Source: Fervidobacterium sp.
GTDB taxonomy: Bacteria; Thermotogota; Thermotogae; Thermotogales; Fervidobacteriaceae
Length of the DNA: 64,000 nucleotides
Direction: 5' to 3'
Assembly (NCBI GenBank): GCA_026419195.1
Contig: JANZZV010000005.1
Location: 62,001 to 126,000, forward strand
Position 1 is the stretch's first letter. Each line of letters begins with the position of its first letter. Of the stretch, positions 1 to 8,819 are shown piece by piece. Both the position numbers and the translations under genes were made by a program. The notes below the pieces were generated by a model. It was not told where the DNA came from, did not search any database, and saw only the letters and a program-made list of their open reading frames with translations.

Positions 1-272
1 GTCATGGAATTGGAAAAGCGCTTCACGAGGATCCTCAAGTTCCTAATTATGGGAAGCCAGGTACCGGTGTAACACTAAAAGCAGGAATGACAATTGCAAT
101 AGAACCCATGGTTACCGAAGGCGGCTGGCACGTAGTTGTTTTAGAAGATGGTTGGACTGTAGTAACGGTAGATGGAAAAAGATCTGCTCATTTTGAGCAT
201 ACGGTAGTGATCACTGAGGACGGATGTGATATATTAACCATGTCAGATTCAGGTATTTTGAAAGATCTCTGA
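1..272 (+). CDS. map: Methionine aminopeptidase type I, 3' part
   Basis: C-terminal part of a methionine aminopeptidase, the cytosolic metalloenzyme that removes the initiator methionine from new proteins. The start lies outside the window; the first complete codon begins at base 3. The visible part starts at the conserved HGIG motif, followed by [14 protein letters not shown] and FEHT, which in the family supply the metal-binding His and Glu residues and the substrate His. The protein ends normally about 30 residues after the last metal ligand. It is followed after 8 bases by infA. map before infA in the alpha ribosomal operon is the usual bacterial arrangement. The identity is secure from the motifs; only the N-terminal part cannot be judged. 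Confidence 0.95.
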   Translation, partial: HGIGKALHEDPQVPNYGKPGTGVTLKAGMTIAIEPMVTEGGWHVVVLEDGWTVVTVDGKRSAHFEHTVVITEDGCDILTMSDSGILKDL

Positions 273-280
273 AGCGTGAG

Positions 281-553
281 GTGGTTTGTCTGAAAAACAA
301 GGAAGACGTCATACGAATGGAAGGAACAATAGTTGAAGCACTACCAAATGCTATGTTCAGAGTACAACTCGACAACGGATTCAAAGTACTTGCTCATGTT
401 TCCGGAAAAATGAGAAAAAATTTCATTAGACTTGTTCCTGGCGATAAGGTAGTAGTTGAGTTGACAATATATGACCTAACCCGTGGAAGGATAGTTTACA
501 GGAAAAAGATAGACGCGAAAGGCGAAGAAGAGATATTAGATGACGAAGAATAA
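281..553 (+). CDS. infA: Translation initiation factor IF-1
   Basis: IF-1 binds the ribosomal A site during initiation. The single S1/OB domain is complete: the [17 protein letters not shown] start block, then [25 protein letters not shown] and a conserved [13 protein letters not shown] stretch. The C-terminus has an acidic tail (EEEILDDEE) longer than in many IF-1 proteins. There is no ATG: in frame the candidates are GTG at 281 (90 residues) and CTG at 290. The only Shine-Dalgarno-like stretch, GAGGTGG at 278-284, overlaps the GTG but lies five bases before the CTG. A CTG start would give a protein beginning M-K-N-K-E-D-V, close to family N-termini. The function is certain and the exact start is open. 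Confidence 0.93.
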   Translation: MVCLKNKEDVIRMEGTIVEALPNAMFRVQLDNGFKVLAHVSGKMRKNFIRLVPGDKVVVELTIYDLTRGRIVYRKKIDAKGEEEILDDEE

Positions 554-590
554 GTTTATTATAAAAACACTTCCGAAAGGAGAGATAAAC

Positions 591-707
591 ATGAAAGTAA
601 AAGCATCTATAGGAAAAAGATGCGAGTACTGTAAAGTTATTCGTAGGAAAGGAAAAGTCTTCGTAGTCTGTAAAGTTAATCCAAAGCACAATCAAAGACA
701 AGGTTAA
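591..707 (+). CDS. rpmJ: Ribosomal protein bL36
   Basis: A 38-residue protein beginning [15 protein letters not shown]. It is the small zinc-binding protein L36 of the large subunit. Cys11, Cys14, Cys27 and His33 make the C-x2-C-x12-C-x5-H zinc ribbon of the C+ type, so this copy should bind zinc. A good Shine-Dalgarno sequence (GAAAGGAGAG) lies just before the ATG. It sits between infA and rpsM, its standard place. It is easily missed because it is so short. Confidence 0.95.
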   Translation: MKVKASIGKRCEYCKVIRRKGKVFVVCKVNPKHNQRQG

Positions 708-728
708 ATAAGTTAAGGAGGGAGATTA

Positions 729-1100
729 ATGGCTCGTATTGTTGGTGTCGAAATACCGAGCAACAAAAAGGTCCACATCGCATTAAGATATCTGTACGGC
801 ATAGGACCAACACGTGCAATGGAAATATGCAAAAATACAGGTGTAGATCCAGACAAGAGAGTCAAGCAGTTAACAGAAGATGAAATTAGCAAGATCTCAT
901 CATTTATTCAACAAAATTACAAGGTTGAAGGAGAACTGAGAACAGAAGTAATGAGGAATATCAAAAGACTAATGGATATTGGTTGTTACCGCGGTTTAAG
1001 ACACAAACTTGGACTTCCTGTGAGAGGACAAAGAACTCGATCAAACGCAAGGACTCGAAAAGGACCAAGACCAAGTAGAATCAAGAAAAAAGGCAAATAA
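729..1100 (+). CDS. rpsM: Ribosomal protein uS13
   Basis: Small-subunit head protein S13, which contacts the large subunit and the P-site tRNA. At 123 residues it has the normal length. It starts [14 protein letters not shown], has the helix-two-turn-helix region with YGIGPTRA, and a basic C-terminal tail with [25 protein letters not shown], the classic S13 signature. The Shine-Dalgarno sequence AAGGAGGGAG precedes the ATG. It is co-transcribed with rpsK, rpsD, rpoA and rplQ downstream. Confidence 0.97.
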   Translation: MARIVGVEIPSNKKVHIALRYLYGIGPTRAMEICKNTGVDPDKRVKQLTEDEISKISSFIQQNYKVEGELRTEVMRNIKRLMDIGCYRGLRHKLGLPVRGQRTRSNARTRKGPRPSRIKKKGK

Positions 1101-1163
1101 TAGCTTAGAATCGATTAAAAAGCGCTAAAAGTCTCTAAGGGTTGCTGAAGGAGGGAAAATTAA

Positions 1164-1553
1164 ATGGCAAAAGGTCGGCCAAAAGCAAAACAAAAAAAGA
1201 AGATAGCGGTTGATCATGGTGTGGTACATATAAAATCAACATATAATAACACAATAATCAGTTTAACTGATCCGACAGGACATGTATTAAGTTGGGCAAG
1301 TGGTGGCACCGCTGGTTTTGAAGGGACAAGAAAAGGAACACCATACGCAGCTCAGCTTGCCGCTGATAAAGTTGCAAAAGATGCGGTGAAAATGGGAATA
1401 AAAAGAGTAGACGTTGTAGTTAAAGGACCGGGTGCTGGTAGAGAAACAGCTATAAGAACCATACAAGCCGCAGGACTTGAAATCGATAATATAAGAGATG
1501 CAACACCAATTCCATTTAATGGTTGTAGACCACCGAAAAGAAGAAGAGTATGA
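1164..1553 (+). CDS. rpsK: Ribosomal protein uS11
   Basis: Platform protein S11 of the small subunit, 129 residues. The family core is clear: [39 protein letters not shown] in the first half, the [15 protein letters not shown] stretch, and the C-terminal [18 protein letters not shown]. The start ATG has a strong Shine-Dalgarno sequence (GAAGGAGGG). The 63-base gap from rpsM contains no obvious promoter or terminator, so both belong to one transcript. Confidence 0.97.
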   Translation: MAKGRPKAKQKKKIAVDHGVVHIKSTYNNTIISLTDPTGHVLSWASGGTAGFEGTRKGTPYAAQLAADKVAKDAVKMGIKRVDVVVKGPGAGRETAIRTIQAAGLEIDNIRDATPIPFNGCRPPKRRRV

Positions 1554-1605
1554 AACTATGTGGAAGTAAACAACGTATGTTAACCGACATTAAGGAGGGA
1601 AAATA

Positions 1606-2235
1606 ATGGCACGATATACAGGTCCTTTATGTAGGCTTTGTAGAAGAGAGGGCATGAAGCTCTATCTTAAGGGTGAGAGATGTTTCAGCGAAAAATGTCC
1701 GTTTGATAAAAGACCGTTTGCTCCAGGTCAACATGGTAAGGAAAAGAAAAAGTTAACACAATACGGTCTACAGTTAAGATCTAAACAAACAATGAAAAGA
1801 ATTTATGGTGTACTCGAAAAACAATTTAGAATATACTATGAAAGAGCAGCAAAACAATCGGGAGATACTCGTGAAAACTTGGTTGTTCAAGTTGAGAGAA
1901 GACTTGATAATGTTGTCTACAGACTTGGGTTTGCGATAAATAGGAGAGCAGCAAGACAGCTTGTTTCACATGGTCACATACTTGTCAACGGAAAGAAAGT
2001 TGACATACCTTCTTATCAAGTAAGGCCGGGTGATGTGATATCCATTAAGGATGCGAGTAGAACGATTGAGCCAATTAAACAAGCAATTGAACTCAACAAA
2101 GGTAGAACAAGCGCAAGTTGGCTTGATGTCGATTACGAACAATTTAAAGGAGTTTATGTGAGACATCCAAAACTTGAAGAAGTAACTGATCTTCCAGTTA
2201 ACGTACAGGCTATTGTTGAATTCTACTCGAGGTGA
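1606..2235 (+). CDS. rpsD: Ribosomal protein uS4
   Basis: S4 is a primary 16S rRNA binding protein and in many bacteria an autogenous regulator of the alpha operon. It has 209 residues. The N-terminal domain carries a cysteine cluster (Cys9, Cys12, Cys26, Cys31), so this is the zinc-binding form of S4. The S4 RNA-binding domain follows at about residues 98-160 ([32 protein letters not shown]). The stop codon lies 5 bases before the rpoA ATG, so the two are tightly coupled. Regulation by S4 binding to the leader is known in other bacteria but no such structure was identified here. Confidence 0.97.
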   Translation: MARYTGPLCRLCRREGMKLYLKGERCFSEKCPFDKRPFAPGQHGKEKKKLTQYGLQLRSKQTMKRIYGVLEKQFRIYYERAAKQSGDTRENLVVQVERRLDNVVYRLGFAINRRAARQLVSHGHILVNGKKVDIPSYQVRPGDVISIKDASRTIEPIKQAIELNKGRTSASWLDVDYEQFKGVYVRHPKLEEVTDLPVNVQAIVEFYSR

Positions 2236-2240
2236 TACTA

Positions 2241-3227
2241 ATGATTCAAATTACGTCAAGAAAATTCAGGTTAGAAGAGCAGGTGGAATACGAAGATCGT
2301 TATTATGCAAAGTATACGCTCTCACCGCTTGAGAAAGGTTATGCCGTTACAATTGGCAATACACTTAGAAGAGTCCTGCTATCTTCTATACCGAGTTTTG
2401 CAATAACTGATGTACGGTTTATCAAGCCAGAGAAATATCACGAGTTTGACACTATAGAAGGTGTAAAGGAAGATATAATGTATCTATTACTTAATTTGAA
2501 GAAAGTTCAGTTGAGAGTAGAAGCATATGTTGAATCACCAGTGAAGTTAACGATTTCCAAAAAAGGTCCAGGTATACTTAAAGCAAGAGATATTGAATGT
2601 CCAGCAGGTGTAGTGGTTGTCAATCCTGAACACTATCTTGCAACATTAAACGAAGATGCGGATTTGGAAATAGAACTTTACGCAACATTCGGTAAAGGAT
2701 TCGTACCTGCTGCCGACAGAAACGAAAGACCTGAAATCGGTTGGATCGTCCTTGATGGAGTTTACAGCCCTGTTATAAAAGTAAATTGGCTTGTTGAAAA
2801 CGTGCGTGTCGACAAAAGAACAGACTTTGAAAAACTCATACTCGAGATAGAAACTAAAAAGAGTATAAAACCAGCAGAAGCTCTTAAACATTCTCTAAAG
2901 ATTATTCTGGATCATTTTAACTTTATAGAGCAAAGCCTCAGTGATGTTGAAGAACTACCTATTCCCGCCGTACCAGAAGCAACAGTTTTAGCTGAAGAAA
3001 GTGGTTCTCCTGAGGATGTAATGATGAAAAGAATAGAAGAACTTGATCTTTCTGCAAGATCTCTCAATTGTCTCAAAAGGGATAAAATCGAAACCATTGG
3101 AGACTTGTTATCCAAAACAGAAGAAGACTTGATGAAAATTAAAAATTTTGGATTGAAATCTCTCGATGAAGTCAAAGAAAAACTCCGTGAGAAATTTGGT
3201 CTGTCGTTGAGAAAGGGGGACAAGTAA
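2241..3227 (+). CDS. rpoA: RNA polymerase alpha subunit
   Basis: Alpha subunit, 328 residues from the ATG at 2241. The N-terminal dimerisation and assembly domain covers about residues 1-230, with [26 protein letters not shown] near the start. The C-terminal domain, about 255-325, has the helix-hairpin-helix part ([23 protein letters not shown]), which contacts DNA and regulators. A GTG at 2232 would extend the frame by three codons. GAGGTGA at 2229-2235, five bases before the ATG at 2241, argues for the later start. It lies between rpsD and rplQ, as usual. Confidence 0.96.
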   Translation: MIQITSRKFRLEEQVEYEDRYYAKYTLSPLEKGYAVTIGNTLRRVLLSSIPSFAITDVRFIKPEKYHEFDTIEGVKEDIMYLLLNLKKVQLRVEAYVESPVKLTISKKGPGILKARDIECPAGVVVVNPEHYLATLNEDADLEIELYATFGKGFVPAADRNERPEIGWIVLDGVYSPVIKVNWLVENVRVDKRTDFEKLILEIETKKSIKPAEALKHSLKIILDHFNFIEQSLSDVEELPIPAVPEATVLAEESGSPEDVMMKRIEELDLSARSLNCLKRDKIETIGDLLSKTEEDLMKIKNFGLKSLDEVKEKLREKFGLSLRKGDK

Positions 3228-3228
3228 A

Positions 3229-3612
3229 ATGAGACACAGGATGAAGAGAAATAAGTTAAATAGATATGGCAGTCATAGACTATCGTTGATGAGAAACCTT
3301 GCCAAGGAATTGATCCAACACGGTACAATTATGACAACAACAGTCAAGGCTAAAGTTGGAAAAGAATATATTGAAAGACTTGTCACGAAGGCTGTTAAAG
3401 CTTACAAAATAAAGAATGAAAACAAAGCGGAGAGTGTTGCCTTAAGAAGGCAGATCTTTGCAGAACTTGGTGATAGAAAGCTCGTTAATAAACTCGTCGA
3501 TGAAATTGCTCCAAAATATGCCGAGAGAAACGGTGGATACACAAGGGTGATAAAAGTAGGAGCAAGAAGAGGAGACGGTGCCGAACTTTCTGTTTTACAA
3601 CTCGTTGATTAA
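3229..3612 (+). CDS. rplQ: Ribosomal protein bL17
   Basis: Large-subunit protein L17, 127 residues, starting [20 protein letters not shown] and including the [13 protein letters not shown] stretch. It is the last gene of the alpha operon: one base separates it from the rpoA stop codon, and a hairpin terminator follows after about 20 bases. The Shine-Dalgarno sequence (AAAGGGGGA) lies inside the end of rpoA. The length is within the family range. Confidence 0.97.
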   Translation: MRHRMKRNKLNRYGSHRLSLMRNLAKELIQHGTIMTTTVKAKVGKEYIERLVTKAVKAYKIKNENKAESVALRRQIFAELGDRKLVNKLVDEIAPKYAERNGGYTRVIKVGARRGDGAELSVLQLVD

Positions 3613-3632
3613 TCCGCATATCGTAGAAGTGT

Positions 3633-3653
3633 AAGGGGCTATATGCCCCTTTT
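3633..3653 (+). terminator. Terminator of the alpha ribosomal operon
   Basis: Inverted repeat AAGGGGC (3633-3639) and GCCCCTT (3645-3651) around a TATAT loop, with four T residues at 3650-3653. It follows the rplQ stop by about 20 bases. The T run is short, but the position at the end of the ribosomal block and before a non-ribosomal gene supports a rho-independent terminator. Confidence 0.7.
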
Positions 3654-3697
3654 AAAAATCAAAAGCATGCTTGTAATAATTAGTTGGAGGTGCAAAG

Positions 3698-4990
3698 ATG
3701 GAAGTAAGAGAATTAAACAAGGACAAGAACGTAATCGAAAAGGAGTACATATTCAACATAAATGATATTAAAAGGTTAGAAGATAAGGCTGTTGATTCTC
3801 TTAATAAGAGAGGATATCAAATAGAAGGCTTCAGAGTTGGAAAAGTACCAAAAGAAATATATAAGCTTAGATTAAAAGATACCTTTTACAGTATTTATGT
3901 TGCAGATGAAGCAATAAAAGAAGTTGAAAACTCCCTCGACAAGGAAGAACTCAGAATTATAATCCCTCCCGTAATAGCAGACGCAAAATTTGATGAAAAT
4001 GGCGGAAAAATCTTAGTTGAACTTCATCTCGAACCTGAGGTTAAAATCGATACATCACAATTAAAACTTAGAAAGGCAAAAGAGGAAGAAGTACTTGATG
4101 GATATATAGATTTAAGAATCAAACACATTGTTGATGAACACGCGGTCCTTGAACCAAAAGAATCCGAAGCCCAAGAGGGAGATCTTGTTAAAGTAAAAGA
4201 GACCGTCTTGTTTGGCGAGAAGAAATTAAGAGACGCAGAAGAGAAAGAATACATACTTTTAAAAGATGATGAAAGAGACGTTGTAAAACAACTTTATGGA
4301 AAGAGAAAGGGAGAAATTGTAGAATTTGATAAAGTGTTTGAAAAAAGTGAAGGCGAAAAGATTGTTTACAAATATGTATTAGAAGTAGATAGTGTATTTA
4401 AAAGAATTCTTCCAGAATTTAACGATGAATTTGTAAAAACACTTGATATCGAAGAAGTCGAAACAGTAGAACAACTCAAAGACAAATTCAGAAAAGAGGG
4501 AAAAGAAATATACGAAAGGGAATTAAATGATTCGTACAAACTGCAAATAATTGACCAATTGTCAACCATAACTGAGATTGAAATCAGTGAAAAAACTATT
4601 CAAAGAGCAATCGAGAATATAATAGAAGATCTCAAAGAAAAAGGCAAGTATGAGGAGTATGTAAAGAGTTATGGAAGCGAAGAAAAGGTCATTGAAGAAC
4701 TGAAAAACTATTATTTGAGCACTTTAAAGAAAGACCTTGCAGTAAAAAAACTTTCCGAGGAAAATGACGTTAAAGTTACAAGCGAAGATATAAAAGAATT
4801 TGCTACAAAAGTTTCTGTTGAATGGGGAGTCAGCCCAGATAGAGCAGAAGCAATCATCAAGCAAAGAAAAGAGCTGAGAAATGAAGTTATTATGGAAATC
4901 GTAGAATCAAAGGTTGCAAAAATTCTCCAAGAAAAAGCACAGGTAGAAGAAGTTTCAATAAAGAAAGAACAAGACATAGCAAAAGAATAA
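3698..4990 (+). CDS. tig: Trigger factor (ribosome-bound chaperone)
   Basis: Trigger factor binds at the ribosome exit tunnel and shields nascent chains; its middle domain is a peptidyl-prolyl isomerase. The protein has 430 residues, normal for the family. The ribosome-docking signature GFRVGKVP is at about residues 44-51. An FKBP-like domain spans roughly 150-235, and a long helical C-terminal chaperone domain follows, rich in Glu and Lys. The start ATG has the Shine-Dalgarno sequence TTGGAGGTG. clpP follows after 48 bases, the common tig-clpP pairing of folding and degradation functions. Confidence 0.95.
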   Translation: MEVRELNKDKNVIEKEYIFNINDIKRLEDKAVDSLNKRGYQIEGFRVGKVPKEIYKLRLKDTFYSIYVADEAIKEVENSLDKEELRIIIPPVIADAKFDENGGKILVELHLEPEVKIDTSQLKLRKAKEEEVLDGYIDLRIKHIVDEHAVLEPKESEAQEGDLVKVKETVLFGEKKLRDAEEKEYILLKDDERDVVKQLYGKRKGEIVEFDKVFEKSEGEKIVYKYVLEVDSVFKRILPEFNDEFVKTLDIEEVETVEQLKDKFRKEGKEIYERELNDSYKLQIIDQLSTITEIEISEKTIQRAIENIIEDLKEKGKYEEYVKSYGSEEKVIEELKNYYLSTLKKDLAVKKLSEENDVKVTSEDIKEFATKVSVEWGVSPDRAEAIIKQRKELRNEVIMEIVESKVAKILQEKAQVEEVSIKKEQDIAKE

Positions 4991-5038
4991 ATAGCAATAA
5001 TTGATAATGGATCAAAAGCATGATTTGAGGTGATAAAC

Positions 5039-5647
5039 ATGGAAATTGACAAAATATTGAATCAGTATGTACCGATAGTAATTGAAACGACAGGTAGATA
5101 CGAAAGAGCGTATGACATATACTCAAGATTACTCAAGGATAGGATAATATTTCTCGGTAGTGCAATAGACGATCACGTTGCAAATCTTGTGGTTGCTCAG
5201 CTACTTTTCCTTGAAGCGGAAAACCCAGATAAAGATATTCAACTTTACATTAATTCCCCTGGTGGACTTGTAACTGCTGGATTGGCAATTTATGATACTA
5301 TGCAGTACGTAAAGTGCGATGTTGCAACGATATGTGTAGGTCAGGCAGCATCAATGGGTGCTGTACTTTTAGCAGCGGGCACAAAGGGCAAAAGATTTGC
5401 ACTCCCAAACAGCAGGATAATGATTCACCAACCACTCGGTGGTGCAGAAGGAAGTGCTAAGGATGTAGAAATACTCACAAAAGAGTTGTTAAGAATAAAA
5501 AGGTTAATTAACGAAATTCTGAGCAAGCACACAGGACAAGACATTGAAAGAATAGAAAAGGACACTGATAGAGACTTTTTCATGAGTGCACAAGAAGCAC
5601 AAGAATATGGTATAATAGATAAGGTCATCAGACCCGGAGAACGATAA
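5039..5647 (+). CDS. clpP: ATP-dependent Clp protease proteolytic subunit
   Basis: ClpP forms the 14-subunit serine protease barrel that works with Clp ATPases. From the ATG at 5039 it has 202 residues. The catalytic triad is visible: Ser105 in GQAASMGA, His130 in MIHQPLGG, and Asp179 in DTDRD. The NSPGG oxyanion-hole region is also present. A GTG at 5030 would add three codons, but the Shine-Dalgarno GAGGTGA overlaps it and is correctly spaced from the ATG. No ClpX gene is next to it in this window; yebC follows. Confidence 0.96.
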   Translation: MEIDKILNQYVPIVIETTGRYERAYDIYSRLLKDRIIFLGSAIDDHVANLVVAQLLFLEAENPDKDIQLYINSPGGLVTAGLAIYDTMQYVKCDVATICVGQAASMGAVLLAAGTKGKRFALPNSRIMIHQPLGGAEGSAKDVEILTKELLRIKRLINEILSKHTGQDIERIEKDTDRDFFMSAQEAQEYGIIDKVIRPGER

Positions 5648-5717
5648 TAAATCAAATTTAAAAACTGTGAAAGAATTTTTGAGTGATTTTTAATACGTTT
5701 TAAGGGAGGTATAGAGT

Positions 5718-6476
5718 ATGTCTGGTCATAATAAGTGGGCGAATATTAAGCACAGAAAAGCTGCGCAGGATGCTAAAAGATCCAAGATATTTACAAAACT
5801 TATCAGAGAAATAATTGTTGCTGCAAGAGAGGGCGGAGGAAATCCCGACACAAATCCAAGGTTAAGGGCTGTGCTTGAAAAAGCAAGAGAGGCAAATATG
5901 CCAAAGGATACTATCGAAAGATCGATTAAAAAAGGTACAGGAGAACTAGAAGGAGAAAAATACGAAGAAATAATATACGAGGCATACGCACCAGGTGGCG
6001 TAGCACTTTACATACTTGCATTAACAGACAACAAGAATAGAACTGCTCAAGAATTAAGACATATACTGAGCAAAAATGGTGGTTCGCTTGCAGAAAGTGG
6101 TTCAGTTGCATGGATCTTCGAAAGGAAAGGAGTCATAGAAATACCAGCGGAAAAGATATCTGACATGGACGAATTCACTCTCTTAGCAATAGACGCAGGA
6201 GCAGAAGATATCGAAGAAGGAGATCCGGTACTTGTCTACACATCCCCAGAATCTTTGAGTTCACTTAAAGAAACTCTTTCAAAGAATGGTTTTGATGGTA
6301 CAGCAAAGATAACATATAAGCCAAAGAACAGTGTAAAAGTTACTGGAAGCGAAGCTGAAAAGGTGCTCAAACTTATAGATGCTCTTGAAGATAACGATGA
6401 TGTCCAAGAGGTCTTTGGTAATTTCGATATTGACGATGCTGAACTTGAAGCTATAATGGCTAAGCTTGAAGGTTAA
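5718..6476 (+). CDS. YebC/TACO1 family translation or transcription factor
   Basis: A 252-residue YebC family protein starting [21 protein letters not shown], the family hallmark. The three-domain pattern is intact: a basic N-terminal domain with FTKLIREI and [26 protein letters not shown], a middle domain with [13 protein letters not shown] and [21 protein letters not shown], and an acidic C-terminal domain ending [12 protein letters not shown]. The family binds DNA or ribosomes; recent work links members to relief of ribosome stalling, so calling it purely a transcriptional regulator would be unsafe. The ATG has a GGGAGG Shine-Dalgarno sequence. Confidence 0.93.
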   Translation: MSGHNKWANIKHRKAAQDAKRSKIFTKLIREIIVAAREGGGNPDTNPRLRAVLEKAREANMPKDTIERSIKKGTGELEGEKYEEIIYEAYAPGGVALYILALTDNKNRTAQELRHILSKNGGSLAESGSVAWIFERKGVIEIPAEKISDMDEFTLLAIDAGAEDIEEGDPVLVYTSPESLSSLKETLSKNGFDGTAKITYKPKNSVKVTGSEAEKVLKLIDALEDNDDVQEVFGNFDIDDAELEAIMAKLEG

Positions 6477-6519
6477 TCATTAAGTATAGACTTATTCGAA
6501 AACAAAAAGGTGTGGATAA

Positions 6520-7302
6520 ATGTTTGAGAGAAAAATATTAATAAACACCTTTTTCCTTTTTATGTTCATTAATAGTGTGCTCTTATTTGGAGAGACGCTA
6601 TTTTTTAGCGTCTCTCCATTTGATACTGAATACGGTTTATCTTTTAGATATAACTTCAGATTTTGGAAATTTCATGTGGATTTTTACACATCATCAAATA
6701 TAGATTTTTCGAAAGGTTTTCCAAAGCTTAGCTTAAAAGAAGAAAACATAATAAAGCATTTTGCATTTGAGGAATATCCCTATAAAGTGACATACTGCAA
6801 TTTTAATCAATTACCATTCAGCACATTTATAAACCCTGCACAAAAAGCGTGGTATCTCACTTGGCTCGGAACAGGTTACTACAACGATAACCTCTTATAC
6901 ACAGATCAACACATATCGCTAATTGGAAATTATAAAGCACTAAACATCACATTCAGCTTGTTCGGTCTTGATTTATTTGTCGAGCGCCTCGAAGATAAGT
7001 TCAATATTGGAGTAGGTAAACTAATATATGTATTTACTGGTGAGAAGACCGGCTTGGGAATAAATTACCTTAGTAAAAATATGCTCATATATGCCCTCGT
7101 TTTTTTGGATGCTACTAGTGAACTCAAAGCACAATTTGGTTTTACATTAAAAAAGGATGATCTTGAAATAAACTTCGGAAATGAATATACAAATCAAAAT
7201 TCCATCTTTGGTGGTCTTCAGTGGAAGGTAGGTGATATATATGTCATTGGACGACTTCAAGGACAAAAAATTCGCTTGGCTGTCGAATTTCCAGTCTGGT
7301 GA
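6520..7302 (+). CDS. Exported protein with outer-membrane beta-barrel features
   Basis: A 260-residue protein that I do not recognise as a named family. The N-terminus ([24 protein letters not shown]) looks like a signal peptide of about 24 residues. The rest is rich in aromatic residues and alternating hydrophobic/polar strands, with no cysteine or catalytic motif, and it ends in [12 protein letters not shown]-terminal aromatic residue after alternating strand residues resembles the beta-signal of outer-membrane barrels, so it may sit in the toga. That is inference. The start has a good AAAAAGGTG Shine-Dalgarno sequence. Its last 62 bases overlap cheR in another frame, and a strong hairpin lies inside the coding region near the signal cleavage site. 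Confidence 0.7.
   Translation: MFERKILINTFFLFMFINSVLLFGETLFFSVSPFDTEYGLSFRYNFRFWKFHVDFYTSSNIDFSKGFPKLSLKEENIIKHFAFEEYPYKVTYCNFNQLPFSTFINPAQKAWYLTWLGTGYYNDNLLYTDQHISLIGNYKALNITFSLFGLDLFVERLEDKFNIGVGKLIYVFTGEKTGLGINYLSKNMLIYALVFLDATSELKAQFGFTLKKDDLEINFGNEYTNQNSIFGGLQWKVGDIYVIGRLQGQKIRLAVEFPVW
6588..6618 (+). repeat. Perfect 13-bp stem hairpin inside a coding region
   Basis: TGGAGAGACGCTA (6588-6600) and its exact complement TAGCGTCTCTCCA (6606-6618) flank a five-T loop. It lies about 70 bases inside the gene that starts at 6520, at the codons after the signal peptide. Only TTTG follows the right arm, so it is not a standard terminator. It could slow ribosomes or attenuate transcription. Confidence 0.75.
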
Positions 7303-8092
7303 ATTTCACGAGCTACCTTGGGAAGAGTTCGAATGGTTTGTAAAAAAGATCAAAGACAGTATGAATTTAGATCTTTCTGGTTATAAACCAGAAAGAATGA
7401 AAAGAAGAATAGAAATGCTCATCAGAAAATATAGCTGTAAATCGTACAAAGAATATTATGAACTTATAATAAAAGACAGCAAGAAAAAAGACGAATTCTT
7501 AGACAAGCTCACTATAAATGTGACGGAATTTTTCAGAAATCCAGAAAAGTGGTTGGAACTTAGAGACAAATTCTTGCCTGAATTACTTAGAGAAAGTGGT
7601 GCAAGATTCAAAGCCTGGAGCGCAGGTTGCTCTTCTGGTGAAGAACCATACAGTATAGCAATCCTACTTGAAGAACTCAAAGCTCCTGCAGCAGTAAAAG
7701 TTTTAGCAACAGACATAGATGTTGGTGTGCTAACAAGAGCACAAGTAGGTGAATACGACGAAAGATCTATGGTAAGCACTCCGCCTGAATATATTCAAAA
7801 GTACTTTATAACAAGGGATGGAAGATACATAGTAAAGCCCAATGTTAAAGCACGTGTTTTATTCAAAAAGCACAATCTTTTACAAGATCCATTTGAGAAA
7901 GGCTTTGACTTGATAGTTTGCAGAAATGTTGTAATTTACTTCGAAATGGAAGCAAAGGAAGAACTGTACAAAAAATTTTCAGAGAGTTTAAGACCAGGAG
8001 GATTATTGTTTGTAGGCAATACTGAAAGGATATTTAGTTATCGAAGTATAGGTCTTGAAGTTGCTTCACCGTTTATTTATAGAAAATTATAA
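7241..8092 (+). CDS. cheR: CheR-type chemotaxis methyltransferase
   Basis: CheR uses S-adenosylmethionine to methylate glutamates on chemoreceptors, setting adaptation. With the ATG at 7241 it has 283 residues. The N-terminal helical domain contains [13 protein letters not shown]. The catalytic domain has the SAM-binding motif [15 protein letters not shown] at about 125-140, then ATDID, the [12 protein letters not shown] motif and the RPGGLLFVG strand. AGGTAGGTGAT precedes the ATG, so the start inside the upstream gene is favoured and gives a 62-base overlap. A GTG at 7232 is possible but lies too close to that site. No cheB, cheA or cheW is adjacent; a chemoreceptor lies 3.2 kb downstream. 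Confidence 0.93.
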   Translation: MSLDDFKDKKFAWLSNFQSGEFHELPWEEFEWFVKKIKDSMNLDLSGYKPERMKRRIEMLIRKYSCKSYKEYYELIIKDSKKKDEFLDKLTINVTEFFRNPEKWLELRDKFLPELLRESGARFKAWSAGCSSGEEPYSIAILLEELKAPAAVKVLATDIDVGVLTRAQVGEYDERSMVSTPPEYIQKYFITRDGRYIVKPNVKARVLFKKHNLLQDPFEKGFDLIVCRNVVIYFEMEAKEELYKKFSESLRPGGLLFVGNTERIFSYRSIGLEVASPFIYRKL

Positions 8093-8117
8093 TTGCGAGC
8101 TTAGAAAGGCTGATCAG

Positions 8118-8819
8118 ATGTTCTGGGTTGTTTTAACTGTCACAATAGATCAAATAACCAAGCATTTAGCAAGTGCCTTCTTACAAGCTCAGTTTATACC
8201 CGTTCTGGATTTTTTCATTTTAACTTATGCAACAAATAGAGGCATAGCCTTTGGATTATTTGCAGGGGTAAAAGAGATCGTTGTTTATCTATCACTTGCA
8301 ATTGTGGTTGCAATATCACTCATACCAGGATTTGTAAAATTAAGAAAAAGCACGGAAATATTTCTCTCGCTCATAGTTGGTGGGGCACTTGGAAATCTTA
8401 TCGATAGAATCAGATTCGGGTATGTAATAGATTTTCTAACGATGAAACATTGGCCCACAGTCTTTAACATGGCTGATATATTTATATTCTTTGGTAGCCT
8501 TTTCTTACTGGTACAACTATTAAGTGCCGAAATTAAGTTGGCTAACAGAAAGCACAAAGCTTATCGGAGGGAAATTTCAGGTGGATATACAGGTTACCTC
8601 CAGAGAAAATGGTTGGCGACTGGACAAGTTTTTGATGGAGAAAACACCAGATTGGGTCTCAAGAACGTTCATACAGAAAGCAATAAAGAATGCGGAAGTA
8701 TTGGTCAATGGAATTTCGAAGAAGCCGAGTTACAAGGTGAAGTCTGGGGATATAATTACATTGAACGTTCCGGAAAAACCACAACTCCCGGAAATTCTAC
8801 CGGAGAATATACCTCTTGA
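8118..8819 (+). CDS. lspA: Lipoprotein signal peptidase with long out-of-frame tail
   Basis: LspA is the membrane aspartyl peptidase that cleaves prolipoproteins. The core is convincing: four membrane segments, DQITK in the first, NRGIAFGLF, then GGALGNLIDRIRFGYVIDFL and FNMADIFIF, which supply the two catalytic aspartates. The family usually ends soon after the fourth membrane segment, near ANRKHKAYRRE, about 150-155 residues from this start. Here the frame stays open for some 80 more codons to 8819, all inside rluD in another frame, and that tail looks like arbitrary polar sequence. Either the stop codon was lost or there is a frameshift near 8560. The ATG at 8118 is chosen because earlier starts overlap cheR; its Shine-Dalgarno sequence is weak. 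Confidence 0.85.
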   Translation: MFWVVLTVTIDQITKHLASAFLQAQFIPVLDFFILTYATNRGIAFGLFAGVKEIVVYLSLAIVVAISLIPGFVKLRKSTEIFLSLIVGGALGNLIDRIRFGYVIDFLTMKHWPTVFNMADIFIFFGSLFLLVQLLSAEIKLANRKHKAYRREISGGYTGYLQRKWLATGQVFDGENTRLGLKNVHTESNKECGSIGQWNFEEAELQGEVWGYNYIERSGKTTTPGNSTGEYTS

